DNA of 64,000 nt from Hyphomicrobiales bacterium (GCA_900473915.1 UCNG01000022.1:1-64000); one strand, 5' to 3'; positions 18,177 through 26,636 are shown, counted from the first letter of the stretch. Numbers and translations are program-made. The notes: generated from the letters alone by a model not told the origin.

Positions 18177-19589
18177 ATGCTGGACACCGCTCTGATCGAA
18201 CGCTTTTCCGCCATCGTGGGTGAAAAGAACGCGCTGACCGCGCCGGAAGACCTCGCCGCTTATCTCGTTGAGCAGCGCGATCTTTATCATGGTCGCACGC
18301 CGCTCGTTCTTCGCCCCGGTTCGACGGAAGAAGTTGCGGCGATCATGAAGCTTGCCAGCGAAACCAAGACGCCTTTGGTGCCGCAGGGCGGCAATACGGG
18401 GCTTGTCGGCGGACAGCAGCCCGATGAAAGCGGTACGGCCATCATTCTGTCGCTGGGCCGCATGAACCGCATCCGCAATCTCGATACGGTCGGCAATCTG
18501 GTGACGCTTGAAGCTGGCGTGATCCTGAAAAACCTTCAGGATGCCGTTGAAAAGGCCGACCGCCTGTTTCCGCTGTCGCTGGGTGCCGAAGGCTCGTGCC
18601 AGATTGGCGGCAACCTTGGTTCAAACGCGGGTGGGACGGCTGTGCTAGCCTATGGCAATATGCGCGAGCTTTGCCTTGGGCTTGAAGTCGTGCTGCCGAC
18701 CGGCGAGATTCTCAACGATCTTCGTTATGTGAAGAAGGACAATACTGGCTACGACCTGAAGGACCTTTTTGTCGGTTCGGAAGGCACGCTTGGCGTCATC
18801 ACGGCAGCGGTGCTGAAAATCTTCCCGCAGCCGAAGGGCAAGGGCGTGGCCTATGCGGGCCTGCGCAACCCGGAAGATGTGCTGCGCCTGTTCCAGCTTG
18901 CGACCGAACATGCAGGTCCGTCGCTGACCGGCTTCGAACTGATGCCGCGCGTTGGCGTGGAGTTCACCGTGCGCCATGTTGATGGCGTGCGCGATCCGCT
19001 CGAAAGCCCGCATGACTGGTATGTGCTAATCGACATTTCCTCGTCCCGCTCGGAAGAGGATGCGCGCACGACGCTGGAAACGATCCTTACCGAAGCATTC
19101 GAGAACGATATTATTCAGGATGCCGCCATCGGCGAAAGCGTGGCTCAGGCGCAATCCTTCTGGAAGATGCGTGAGGAAATGTCCTGGGCGCAGAAGCCGG
19201 AGGGCGGCTCGATCAAGCACGATATTTCCGTGCCGGTCGCTTCCATCCCTGCCTTCATCCATGAAGCCAATACCGCGACGCTGGAAATGATCCCCGGTGC
19301 ACGCGTCGTCTGCTTCGGCCATATCGGTGACGGCAACCTGCATTATAACGTTTCGCAGCCGGTGGGCGCCGACAAGGAAGCCTTCCTTGCACGCTGGCAC
19401 GAATTGAACCATCGTATCCACACGATCGTTGCGAGCTATGGCGGTTCGATCTCGGCGGAACACGGCATTGGCCAGTTGAAGCGCGAGGAACTGGCCTTCT
19501 TCAAGCAGGATATTGCGCTCGACCTGATGCGCCGCATCAAGGCGGCCTTCGACCCGGCGGGCATCATGAACCCCGGCAAGGTGTTATAG
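18177..19589 (+). CDS. FAD-binding oxidoreductase (D-2-hydroxyacid/D-2-hydroxyglutarate dehydrogenase type)
   Basis: A 470-residue flavoenzyme of the PCMH/VAO superfamily. The FAD site is marked by VPQGGNTGLVGGQQP and CQIGGNLGSNAGG; the C-terminal FAD-oxidase domain ends with the metal-binding FGHIGDGNLHYN and AEHGIGQLKR motifs. This combination is typical of GlcD-like D-lactate, glycolate or D-2-hydroxyglutarate dehydrogenases; length and composition favour the last, but the substrate is not certain. It follows the Sua5 gene by 28 bp and ends at a strong terminator. Confidence 0.9.
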   Translation: MLDTALIERFSAIVGEKNALTAPEDLAAYLVEQRDLYHGRTPLVLRPGSTEEVAAIMKLASETKTPLVPQGGNTGLVGGQQPDESGTAIILSLGRMNRIRNLDTVGNLVTLEAGVILKNLQDAVEKADRLFPLSLGAEGSCQIGGNLGSNAGGTAVLAYGNMRELCLGLEVVLPTGEILNDLRYVKKDNTGYDLKDLFVGSEGTLGVITAAVLKIFPQPKGKGVAYAGLRNPEDVLRLFQLATEHAGPSLTGFELMPRVGVEFTVRHVDGVRDPLESPHDWYVLIDISSSRSEEDARTTLETILTEAFENDIIQDAAIGESVAQAQSFWKMREEMSWAQKPEGGSIKHDISVPVASIPAFIHEANTATLEMIPGARVVCFGHIGDGNLHYNVSQPVGADKEAFLARWHELNHRIHTIVASYGGSISAEHGIGQLKREELAFFKQDIALDLMRRIKAAFDPAGIMNPGKVL

Positions 19590-19595
19590 GAAAAG

Positions 19596-19630
19596 AAAAA
19601 CGGCCCTTACAATCGGAGGGCCGTTTTTTT
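19596..19630. terminator. Bidirectional terminator between the FAD dehydrogenase and ParE genes
   Basis: ACGGCCCT (19600-19607) pairs with AGGGCCGT (19617-19624), flanked by AAAAA on the left and TTTTTTT on the right. It serves two convergent genes; the toxin's stop codon overlaps its edge. Confidence 0.85.
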
Positions 19631-19946
19631 ATGACTGTTCGAAATCGAAATCATCATCCAGTGCAATCGCCGGCGGGCGCTCGCGTCCATGGCGGATGGC
19701 AAAAATAAGGATGGTGTCGGCGTGGATTTCGTAGTCGATGAGATAGGCCCCCATCACAAAACGGCGGATGCCGGGAATGGGTAATTCCTCCGTGAAATGC
19801 CCCATCTGCGAAAATTGGGCAAGATCGCGTTTCAGGCGTTTTAAATCTTCGCTCAATTGCAGAGCTGCCCGTGGGCTGCGCAGCTTCAGATAAGCGATCT
19901 CAGATTTGATATAGTCCCGTGCAGCCGGAGAGACGATAACTTTCAC
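19629..19946 (-). CDS. RelE/ParE family toxin
   Basis: A 105-residue toxin of the RelE/ParE superfamily; ParE members poison DNA gyrase and RelE members cleave mRNA on ribosomes. The N-terminal VSPAARDYIKSEIAYLKLRSP helix pair and the C-terminal strand YLIDYEIHADTILIFAIRHGRE fit ParE (the RHGR end is typical). The start overlaps the antitoxin stop (ATGA at 19943-19946), the usual arrangement for balanced synthesis. Which target it hits cannot be decided from sequence. Confidence 0.88.
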   Translation of the reverse strand: MKVIVSPAARDYIKSEIAYLKLRSPRAALQLSEDLKRLKRDLAQFSQMGHFTEELPIPGIRRFVMGAYLIDYEIHADTILIFAIRHGRERPPAIALDDDFDFEQS

Positions 19947-20203
19947 GCAGCCGCGCCCTTGATGATTGCCTCTGCTTCCTCAATCACCTCATCAAGATCA
20001 AAACCTTCGCCATTTTCGATGGCGCGGCGAGCCTTGGCGATATCCTTGATCTCCTTGCCTTCGGCTGCAAGGTAGGCCTTCATCGCCCGAACGATCACCC
20101 AGCTTCTGCTTCGCTCCGAGATACGGGCGATTTCTTCGATTTCTGCGAGTACATCGCGCGGAATACGCATGGTGATCGGATCAGATAGAGATTGGTTTTT
20201 CAC
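19943..20203 (-). CDS. Ribbon-helix-helix (CopG-like) antitoxin
   Basis: An 86-residue antitoxin paired with the ParE-type toxin. The N-terminus DPITMRIPRDVLAEIEEIARISERSRSWVIVRAMKAY fits a ribbon-helix-helix DNA-binding fold, and the acidic C-terminal part (FDLDEVIEEAEAII) is the likely toxin-binding tail. I chose GTG at 20203 because AGAGGGA precedes it; the open frame runs to 20287 without a ribosome site. An inverted repeat 15-27 bp upstream is the likely operator for autoregulation by the complex. Confidence 0.85.
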   Translation of the reverse strand: MKNQSLSDPITMRIPRDVLAEIEEIARISERSRSWVIVRAMKAYLAAEGKEIKDIAKARRAIENGEGFDLDEVIEEAEAIIKGAAA

Positions 20204-20516
20204 GATTTTTCCCTCTATTTGTAATACAAAATAGCTTGAGAAGGACATTTCGTCAATTGCTGGCGAGGATTGGCGACATGGAGGCAAGATTGAACAATCG
20301 TAAACGCTTCTTCAGAAGAATTTCCGAATTCTTACACCTGGTTGCATTCTGCTAACCAAAGGAAAAGGCAGGGAAAAGTTAACCCAACTCATTAAGCTCA
20401 TCGGTAAGGATCAGCGCATATTCTCCATCTCAACAAAGAGCAAAAGCTCAACAAGGGAAGTCGGAATAACCGGCTCCCGAGACAAAAGAGACAGAGAGAC
20501 AGAGGCGTCGAAAATG
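20204..20516 (+). other. Intergenic region between the antitoxin and DUF6101 genes
   Basis: This 313-bp divergent region holds the toxin-antitoxin operator at 20218-20230 and the leader of the DUF6101 gene, which is purine-rich just before the start (GAGACAGAGAGACAGAGG). No coding sequence or RNA gene is supported. Confidence 0.5.
20218..20230. promoter_or_regulatory. Candidate toxin-antitoxin operator
   Basis: The perfect inverted repeat TTTGTA-A-TACAAA lies just upstream of the antitoxin's ribosome site. Its position and size suit binding by the ribbon-helix-helix antitoxin for autorepression. No experimental support is available. Confidence 0.5.
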
Positions 20517-21080
20517 ATGAGCAAGGGACTGAAGCCCGATTGGGCAGGACGGGAATTGCGGCTCGATCCGTTTCACTTTCCGCAGGTCGTGACCTATGCA
20601 ACCCACGACGGGCGCACCGATGTAACCTTTACCATCAACGAGCGCGGCGCGGTGATCCGGCAGGTTCTGCCGTCAAGCGGCCTGCCTATGTCCATCGCTC
20701 TTCCGGCCAACGCATTTGTCGGCGTTGCCGCTCGCGCGGTGGAAGATGAGTTCGGCGAAATCACGGTGACGCTGGAACTGATGCATGAAGATCCGCAGCT
20801 TTCCGTTCCCCTGCTTGTCGCACATGATCTGACCGACGTTGCCGCCGACTGGCGCGCCTGGGCCGCAAGCTTCAACCTGCCGATGATGCTGGTCGAGGAA
20901 GATGGCGTTGCCCGCCCGCTTTACAAAAGCACCGGCGCGGTCCGCAGCGGCGAGCCGCAGGCTCGCCGTCAGGGGCAGGAGCCGCGCCGCCGCCGTCCGC
21001 GTTTTCTCGCCCGCCGCAAGACCGGTACGCTTGGCGTTCGTCTGGTGATCTCCGGCAAGGAAATCATTGCGCGGAACTGA
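20517..21080 (+). CDS. DUF6101 family protein
   Basis: A 187-residue protein of the alphaproteobacterial family I recognise as DUF6101, of unknown function. The N-terminal WAGRELRLDPFHFPQVVTYAT and the central GVAARAVEDEFGEITVTLELMHEDPQLSVPLLVAHDLTDVAADW region are its hallmark parts. Residues about 140-170 are strongly basic (QARRQGQEPRRRRPRFLARRK), suggesting nucleic-acid or membrane contact. Two adjacent ATG codons (20514, 20517) are possible starts. It is transcribed alone and ends at a repeat-derived hairpin with a T-run. Confidence 0.75.
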   Translation: MSKGLKPDWAGRELRLDPFHFPQVVTYATHDGRTDVTFTINERGAVIRQVLPSSGLPMSIALPANAFVGVAARAVEDEFGEITVTLELMHEDPQLSVPLLVAHDLTDVAADWRAWAASFNLPMMLVEEDGVARPLYKSTGAVRSGEPQARRQGQEPRRRRPRFLARRKTGTLGVRLVISGKEIIARN

Positions 21081-21150
21081 TCTTTGGAATTGAATAAGCC
21101 ACTCGGTTAGAATGGCTTGTTACTAGATTTGGCTGACCTCCAAAAAGCCC

Positions 21151-21229
21151 CCGAATGTCTTGGGGCGCATCCCGAAAAGTGGAAACCGGTTTTCGGAAAA
21201 AGATGCGCCCGGAAAAAAGACGTTCGGGT
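21151..21229 (+). repeat. Nested palindrome: repeat A inside a terminator-like stem
   Basis: The outer arms CCCGAATGTCTT (21151-21162) and AAGACGTTCGGG (21218-21229) enclose a full copy of repeat A at 21166-21209, whose arms are GCGCATC/GATGCGC and CCGAAAA/TTTTCGG. TTTATTTTTT follows on the plus strand, so the whole structure can terminate the DUF6101 transcript. The enoyl-CoA hydratase stop codon overlaps its right edge. Confidence 0.75.
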
Positions 21230-21979
21230 TTATTTTTTGCGACTGAGGAATGCCATGACAGCCTCACGGGCTTCATCCGAAGTGAGCCGTTCGGCGAAAT
21301 GCCTGGCTTCACGCGCAATGCGTTCGGAAACTTTTTCAGCGGGCAGGCGCATCAGCGCACGGGCAATCTGCATGGCCTGCGGCGGTTTGGAGGCGATTTC
21401 TTCCGCTGCCTTCATCACTTCCGTTTCCAGTGCATCGTCGGCAACGACCTGATAGACGATACCGGCTTCCTGTGCAGCTTCGGCGCTAAAACTGTGGCCA
21501 AGCGCCAAGAGAGCGAATGCCTTCTGATGCCCCATCAGCGGTGGAGCCAGCAGGCTGGAAGCCGCTTCCGGTACAAGGCCGAGATCGACAAACGGCGTGC
21601 GGAACAGGGCGCGCGACGTTGCAAATGTCAGATCGCAATGCAGGTGGATCGTAGTACCGATGCCGATAGCCAACCCGTCGACGCCGGAAACGATAGGCTT
21701 CTTCGCGCTGGAAAGAGCACCCAGAAAATCCAGAATGTCGTTGCCGAGATCGCCGCCCGATGCCGCGACCATGAAATCCTGCATGTCGTTGCCGGATGAG
21801 AACGCACCCGGCACGCCGAGAAATGCATGCACACGCACCGCGTCATCGGTGTCGCCATCCTTGAGCGCCTTTGCCATGGTGGCATACATGGCGCGCGTGA
21901 TGGCATTCTTCTTGTCGGCCCGGTTGAGGCGGATGATCTGGATCGCGCCTTTGCGCTCGATCAGGATATGTTCGCTCAT
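21230..21979 (-). CDS. Enoyl-CoA hydratase/isomerase family protein
   Basis: A crotonase-family protein of 249 residues acting in beta-oxidation or a related acyl-CoA pathway. The oxyanion-hole segments GAFSSGNDMQDF and KPIVSGVDGLAIGIGTTIHLHCDL are present, and FVDLGLVPEAASS follows. In the last segment Glu appears in the usual catalytic area (LVPEAAS), whereas the first catalytic Glu is not obvious, so an isomerase-like activity is possible. Its start overlaps the upstream acyl-CoA dehydrogenase stop (ATGA), forming a coupled operon. Confidence 0.88.
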   Translation of the reverse strand: MSEHILIERKGAIQIIRLNRADKKNAITRAMYATMAKALKDGDTDDAVRVHAFLGVPGAFSSGNDMQDFMVAASGGDLGNDILDFLGALSSAKKPIVSGVDGLAIGIGTTIHLHCDLTFATSRALFRTPFVDLGLVPEAASSLLAPPLMGHQKAFALLALGHSFSAEAAQEAGIVYQVVADDALETEVMKAAEEIASKPPQAMQIARALMRLPAEKVSERIAREARHFAERLTSDEAREAVMAFLSRKK

Positions 21980-23760
21980 GCTTGCGCCTCCAGCGCGGAT
22001 TTGGCGGCGGTCAGGCTCGCGGCGCCGGTGATGACGGTGTCCTTCAGCGAGGACACTTCGGCAAGCATGTTTTCCGCGAAGAAGCGGCTTAGAACCGCAC
22101 GTCCGCTATCGTCACCGGCAAGCGCTGCACGCGCGAGGTAGGCGCCGCCCGAAACCAGCGACAAGAGGCGCTGGTAAGGCGTGGCTCCGGCAAGGGCAGC
22201 CTCAAGCTGTCCTTCCGCCACAGCCTTTTGCAGCCATTCGGTGGCCTCGCGGGCTTGCGCGATTGCCTTGGAAAGACGTGCGCCGGTTTCGCCAAGTTCC
22301 GGGCGATTGGACGCGCTGGCCTTGTCGGCATCGGCCTGCAATTCTGCGAGAAAGCCCTTGATGTGCTCGCCTTGCCCAAGCGGCAGCTTGCGCATCACCA
22401 GGTCGATAGCCTGAATGCCGTTGGTGCCTTCATAGATCGGGGTGATGCGGGCGTCGCGCAGCAATTGTGCCGCACCCGTCTCTTCGATGAAGCCCATGCC
22501 GCCATGAATCTGAACGCCCAGCGAAGCGACATCCACGCCTGCATCGGTCGCAAAACTCTTGGCGAGCGGCGTCAGCAGCCCGGCGCGGTCCGACCAGAAC
22601 TGCTGGTCTGCGCCGTCCGTCGCATGGCTCATGTCGATGGCATGCGCGCAGGAATAGGTGATGGAGCGGGCAATCTGCGTCAGCGCCTTCATGGTCAGCA
22701 ACATGCGCTGAACATCCGGGTGCTCGATGATCGGGCTCATGCCGCCTTTGGGGTCTGCGCCGATGGCACGGCCCTGTTTGCGCTCCTTGGCATAGGCAAG
22801 CGCCTGCTGATAGGCGGCTTCGGCCACGCCGACGCCCTGAATGCCGACCAGAAGGCGGGCGTTGTTCATCATGGTGAACATGCAGGCCAGCCCGCGATTT
22901 TCCTCGCCGATCAGGTAGCCGACCGCGCCCTGTTCCTCGCCTTTCACGAAACCGTCGCCATAGATCATGGTGCAGGTCGGAGAGGCGTGGATGCCCATCT
23001 TGTGCTCAAGGCCGGAGCAGAACAGATCGTTGCGGCGGCCAAGCGACCCGTCCTCGTTGACGAGAAACTTCGGCACGAGGAAAAGCGAAATGCCCTTTGT
23101 GCCAGCCGGGGCATCGGGCAGGCGCGCCAGCACCAGATGCACGATATTGTCGGTCAGGTCATGTTCGCCATAAGTGATGAAAATTTTCTGGCCGAAAATG
23201 CGGTAGGTGCCGTCACCGGCACGTTCCGCACGGGTGCGAAGGACACCGAGATCGGAACCGGCGTGCGGTTCGGTGAGGTTCATGGTGCCCATCCACTCGC
23301 CGCTGATGAGCTTTTCGAGATAGATGTCCTTCAGTTCCTTGGAGGCGTGCTTCTCAACCGCTTCGACCGCGCCCATGGTCAGCGTCGGAGCAATGGCAAA
23401 GGCCAGCGTGCCGGAGTTCCACATTTCGCTGACTGCCACCGACATCATTGTCGGCAGGCCCTGGCCGCCATAGTCCGGCGTGCCGGTCAGCGAGTTCCAG
23501 CCGCCTGCGATCCAGTCGCGGTAAAGCTCCTTCCAGCCCGGCGCGGTGGTGACGACGCCGTCCTTGACGGTCGCGCCATGCTTGTCGCCGGTTATGCGCA
23601 GAGGCTCGACGCGCTCTGAGGCAAACTTGCCGGCTTCTTCCAGAATGGCTTCCGCCAGATCGGCGGAAAATTCAGGGAAACGGTTGTCATCAAGAGCTTT
23701 TTCCAGCCCTGCAACCTTCATCAGCGTATGGGAAATTTCAGAAACCGGCGCGCGATACAT
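21976..23760 (-). CDS. Acyl-CoA dehydrogenase (long, C-terminally extended type)
   Basis: A flavoprotein of 594 residues that oxidises acyl-CoA to enoyl-CoA. The N-terminal MYRAPVSEISHTL, the FAD-contacting MNLTEPHAGSDLG and FITYGEHDLTDNI, and the IHGGMGFIEETGAAQLLRDARITPIYEGTNGIQ stretch identify the long AcdH/DmdC-like subfamily; the ca. 130-residue C-terminal extension is the mark of this type. The conserved IYEGTNGIQ contains the usual catalytic glutamate region. It forms an operon with the crotonase gene. Substrate chain length is unknown. The 5' region holds two large palindromic elements and a LiuR-like site. Confidence 0.93.
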   Translation of the reverse strand: MYRAPVSEISHTLMKVAGLEKALDDNRFPEFSADLAEAILEEAGKFASERVEPLRITGDKHGATVKDGVVTTAPGWKELYRDWIAGGWNSLTGTPDYGGQGLPTMMSVAVSEMWNSGTLAFAIAPTLTMGAVEAVEKHASKELKDIYLEKLISGEWMGTMNLTEPHAGSDLGVLRTRAERAGDGTYRIFGQKIFITYGEHDLTDNIVHLVLARLPDAPAGTKGISLFLVPKFLVNEDGSLGRRNDLFCSGLEHKMGIHASPTCTMIYGDGFVKGEEQGAVGYLIGEENRGLACMFTMMNNARLLVGIQGVGVAEAAYQQALAYAKERKQGRAIGADPKGGMSPIIEHPDVQRMLLTMKALTQIARSITYSCAHAIDMSHATDGADQQFWSDRAGLLTPLAKSFATDAGVDVASLGVQIHGGMGFIEETGAAQLLRDARITPIYEGTNGIQAIDLVMRKLPLGQGEHIKGFLAELQADADKASASNRPELGETGARLSKAIAQAREATEWLQKAVAEGQLEAALAGATPYQRLLSLVSGGAYLARAALAGDDSGRAVLSRFFAENMLAEVSSLKDTVITGAASLTAAKSALEAQA

Positions 23761-23781
23761 CTTTCCTCCAAATATGATTTG

Positions 23782-23859
23782 CTAGTGGATTGAATTTGAC
23801 GTTTGCATCCCGACTGACCCACAGGTTGTTTCAAACGTCAAATTCGAAAAATCCACTAG
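23782..23859. repeat. Palindromic element C1 (MITE-like)
   Basis: A 78-bp inverted repeat bounded by CTAGTGGAT and ATCCACTAG. The inner arms GAATTTGACGTTTG and CAAACGTCAAATTC are also perfect; the loop is about 20 bp. It can form a long cruciform or RNA hairpin and shares the CTAGTGG ends with element C2. Confidence 0.8.
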
Positions 23860-23872
23860 ATACATGAAGTTA

Positions 23873-23946
23873 CTAGTGGTCTTTTGATTCCAACATTTGC
23901 TCGGCACTTGAACCGAGGGATGCAAATGTTGGAATCAGACCACTAG
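23873..23946. repeat. Palindromic element C2 (MITE-like)
   Basis: A 74-bp inverted repeat bounded by CTAGTGGTC and GACCACTAG. The inner arms GATTCCAACATTTGC and GCAAATGTTGGAATC are perfect, around a loop containing CTCGG/CCGAG. It lies 13 bp from element C1 and shares its terminal CTAGTGG. Confidence 0.8.
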
Positions 23947-24032
23947 CTTCTCCTCAGAAGCCCCCTGCATCGGCGCTGTTCGCATTCCGGCAGGCGCCAA
24001 AACGGCTATCCGACATAAGAGCTATCGGCTTA

Positions 24033-24047
24033 TTACGTAAACGTCAA
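24033..24047 (-). promoter_or_regulatory. LiuR-like operator upstream of the acyl-CoA operon
   Basis: The minus strand reads TTGACGTTTACGTAA, close to the motif I remember for LiuR, a MerR-family regulator of branched-chain amino-acid and fatty-acid degradation in Proteobacteria. It is about 270-290 bp before the acyl-CoA dehydrogenase start, with two palindromic elements in between. The TTGACG part could double as a -35 hexamer. The assignment is from memory of the motif, and no liuR gene is in the window. Confidence 0.45.
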
Positions 24048-24098
24048 TGTTTTCGATACACGTCATCGTGATGGGATGGCGGACAGCCATCCACAGGC

Positions 24099-24126
24099 AA
24101 AAGCCCTCAGCCGCAACGGCGAGGGC
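24099..24126 (-). terminator. Intrinsic terminator of purD
   Basis: GCCCTC (24103-24108) pairs with GAGGGC (24121-24126), with an inner GCC/GGC extension, and TTTTGCC follows on the minus strand. It lies 50 bp after the purD stop. Confidence 0.75.
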
Positions 24127-24175
24127 GCTTAAAAAAAAGAGGATTATTGCGGGGTGATGAGGCCGATCGGCGATG

Positions 24176-25456
24176 TCAGGACTGTTTCTCACGCTCGACA
24201 GCACGCCAGCCGATATCGGAGCGATAGAAGCCTTCCGGCCAGTCGACGCGTTTCACGGCTTCATAGGCTTTGGCCTGCGCTTCGGCGACCGTATCGGCGA
24301 TTGCCGTGACGTTCAGCACGCGACCACCATTGGCAATGATGTTGCCCTCCTTCTCCGCTGTGCCTGCGTGGAACACCTTGACGCCATCCATGCCTTCGAG
24401 CTTGTCGAGGCCACGGATCACGCTGCCCTTTTTCACATTGGACGGATAGCCTTCCGCAGCCATCACCACCGTCAGCGCCGGCTGGTCTTTCCAGTTGAGC
24501 GAGACTTCATCAAGCTTGCCGTCCACGGCAGCATTGATGAGCGCCAGCAGGTCGCTATCGAGGCGCATCATCAACACCTGGCACTCAGGATCACCGAAAC
24601 GGGTGTTGTATTCGATCAGTTTCGGGCCGTCCTTGCCGATCATAAGGCCGAGGAACAGGATGCCGGAGAACGGCGCGCCGATTTCGGCCATGCCGCGCAT
24701 CGTTGGCTCGATCAGTTCGCGCATGGTGCGTTCGACGATTTCCGGCGTCATCACCGGAGCGGGGGCATAGGCACCCATGCCGCCGGTATTCGGGCCGGTA
24801 TCGCCATCGCCGACGCGCTTGTGATCCTGCGCTGAGCCGAGCGGCAAAGCGGTCTTGCCATCGCAGATACAGAAGAAGCTTGCTTCTTCACCGTCCAGAA
24901 ACTCCTCGACCACTACTTCTGCACCGGCAGAGCCGAACGCGCCTTCGAAGCAGGCATCCACCGCATCGAGCGCTTCATCAAGCGTCATCGCCACGACAAC
25001 GCCCTTGCCTGCGGCAAGCCCGTCGGCCTTGACGACGATGGGTGCACCCTGCTGGCGGATATAGGCCTTGGCCTTGGGCGCATTGTTGAAGCGACCATAG
25101 GCGCCTGTTGGAATATCGAAGCGCGCGCAGAGATCCTTGGTAAAACCCTTCGAGCCTTCAAGCTGCGCCGCAGCCTTGGAGGGGCCGAACACGCGGATAC
25201 CCTCAGTGCGCATTTCATCGGAGAGGCCAGCCACGAGCGGCGCTTCCGGCCCGACCACCACGAGGTCGATCTTCTTGTCCTTGGCGAAGGCGATCAGTGC
25301 CTTGTGGTCATCGACGCTGATGTCGACCAGCTCGGCGACCGTCGCAATACCCGGATTGCCGGGTGCGCAATAGAGCTTTTCGAGCAGGGGAGAGGCGGCA
25401 AGTTTCCATGCAAGAGCGTGCTCGCGTCCACCGGAACCGATCAACAGAACTTTCAT
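24176..25456 (-). CDS. purD: Phosphoribosylamine--glycine ligase
   Basis: PurD joins phosphoribosylamine and glycine with ATP, the second step of purine synthesis; purF, the first step, is also in the window but in a different operon. The N-terminal [17 protein letters not shown] and the ATP-grasp motifs ([31 protein letters not shown]) are present. ATG at 25456 gives the standard 426 residues; upstream codons to 25489 are leader. It is monocistronic, ending at the terminator at 24099. Confidence 0.96.
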   Translation of the reverse strand: MKVLLIGSGGREHALAWKLAASPLLEKLYCAPGNPGIATVAELVDISVDDHKALIAFAKDKKIDLVVVGPEAPLVAGLSDEMRTEGIRVFGPSKAAAQLEGSKGFTKDLCARFDIPTGAYGRFNNAPKAKAYIRQQGAPIVVKADGLAAGKGVVVAMTLDEALDAVDACFEGAFGSAGAEVVVEEFLDGEEASFFCICDGKTALPLGSAQDHKRVGDGDTGPNTGGMGAYAPAPVMTPEIVERTMRELIEPTMRGMAEIGAPFSGILFLGLMIGKDGPKLIEYNTRFGDPECQVLMMRLDSDLLALINAAVDGKLDEVSLNWKDQPALTVVMAAEGYPSNVKKGSVIRGLDKLEGMDGVKVFHAGTAEKEGNIIANGGRVLNVTAIADTVAEAQAKAYEAVKRVDWPEGFYRSDIGWRAVEREKQS

Positions 25457-25598
25457 GCCTTGCTCCCTGTGCTTGAGGTAAGTAAACACTTAACTAACCC
25501 GGCTCTGTATTGCCCATCGCACACGCGGGCAAGGGCAGGCTCGCGTTTTTTGCAGAAAAAGCGGGTAGAGTCGTTCAGTTTCGAGAAAGCAGGCGGTC

Positions 25599-26600
25599 AT
25601 GCAGCAACCACAGGCGAATTCCGATATCCAGTCGCGCATGGCGCGTGGGCGGGTGAAGGATGCTCCGTCCGGCCATTGGGTTTATCGCGTCCTGCCGCAC
25701 TGGCTGTGGCCTTATGCGCAGCTTGCCCGCTGGGACCGTCCCATCGGCTGGCAGCTTCTGCTCTGGCCATGCTGGTGGTCGGCCGCGCTCGTGGCGGGCG
25801 CAGGCGCAAAACCCGGCGATGGAGCATGGGCCGTCATGCCTTCTATCTGGCATCTGTTTCTGTTTCTGGTCGGCGCCATCGCCATGCGCGGTTCTGGCTG
25901 CACCTATAACGATCTTGTCGATCAGGATATTGATGACAAGGTGGACCGCACGCGCTCGCGTCCGCTGCCATCGGGGCAGGTCACACGCAGTCAGGCCAAG
26001 CTGTTTCTGGTCTTGCAGGCGCTGGTAGGCCTCGTGGTGGTGCTGCAATTCAACTGGTTTTCCATCGGCCTTGGCATTTTCTCGCTTCTGATCGTCGCCG
26101 CCTATCCCTTCATGAAGCGAATTACCGACTGGCCGCAATTCGTGCTTGGTCTCGCTTTCTCATGGGGCGCGCTCATGGGCTGGGCCGCGGTGGAAGGCTC
26201 GCTCGCGCTTCCGCCGGTGCTGCTCTATTGTGGCGCTATCCTGTGGACGATCGGCTATGACACGATCTATGCACATCAGGACAAGGAAGATGACGCGCTG
26301 GTGGGCGTGCGCTCCACGGCGCGCCTGTTCGGCAAGCACACCAAGACGGCGTTGATGGTCCTCTATGGCGGGGCTATCGGCTTCTTCGCGGCAGCTTTCG
26401 CCGTGGCTGAGGTGCCGATGCCAGCGCTTGCCGGATTGCTCGCCGCAGGCGTGCATCTCTATCGCCAGATCATCGTGCTCGATATCGACAATCCCGACCA
26501 GTGCCTGAAACTGTTCAAATCCAACAATATCGTGGGCTGGCTGATCTTCCTCGGGCTTGTTGTCGGAAGCCTGTGGGTAGCGGTCAAGCCGCTGGTATAA
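25599..26600 (+). CDS. ubiA: 4-hydroxybenzoate polyprenyltransferase
   Basis: UbiA attaches the polyprenyl chain to 4-hydroxybenzoate in ubiquinone synthesis, in the inner membrane. The 333-residue hydrophobic protein has the two Mg-diphosphate motifs: YNDLVDQDIDDKVDRTRSRPLPSG in the first loop and DTIYAHQDKEDD in the second. Its substrate is presumably the product of the polyprenyl synthase at 9966. The N-terminal 30 residues are hydrophilic. It is a single gene, divergent from purD. Confidence 0.95.
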   Translation: MQQPQANSDIQSRMARGRVKDAPSGHWVYRVLPHWLWPYAQLARWDRPIGWQLLLWPCWWSAALVAGAGAKPGDGAWAVMPSIWHLFLFLVGAIAMRGSGCTYNDLVDQDIDDKVDRTRSRPLPSGQVTRSQAKLFLVLQALVGLVVVLQFNWFSIGLGIFSLLIVAAYPFMKRITDWPQFVLGLAFSWGALMGWAAVEGSLALPPVLLYCGAILWTIGYDTIYAHQDKEDDALVGVRSTARLFGKHTKTALMVLYGGAIGFFAAAFAVAEVPMPALAGLLAAGVHLYRQIIVLDIDNPDQCLKLFKSNNIVGWLIFLGLVVGSLWVAVKPLV

Positions 26601-26605
26601 ATAAG

Positions 26606-26636
26606 AAGGCCACCGGAAACGGTGGCCTTGCTTTGT
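26606..26636. terminator. Terminator between convergent ubiA and pdxH
   Basis: AAGGCCACC (26606-26614) and GGTGGCCTT (26621-26629) form a 9-bp stem with a 6-base loop, followed by GCTTT. Convergent position allows use by both genes. Confidence 0.75.

Larger units (their letters stand above)
23761..24175 (-). other. Long 5' region of the acyl-CoA dehydrogenase operon
   Basis: This 415-bp stretch between the operon and purD contains no supported gene. From the operon outward it holds two palindromic elements (23782-23859, 23873-23946), a LiuR-like inverted site (24033-24047) and the purD terminator (24099-24126). A 60-codon open frame across 24022-24204 overlaps the terminator and purD and is not credible. 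Confidence 0.6.

Noticed and set aside
20370-20400. CtrA-like TTAA...TTAA pair
   Set aside because: The spacing is nine bases rather than the seven of the CtrA consensus.
22228-23619. Long plus-strand open frame of 463 codons
   Set aside because: It is the antisense shadow of the acyl-CoA dehydrogenase gene, caused by GC-rich codon positions.
24022-24204. 60-codon open frame on the minus strand
   Set aside because: It overlaps the purD terminator and the end of purD in another frame, and has no ribosome site.
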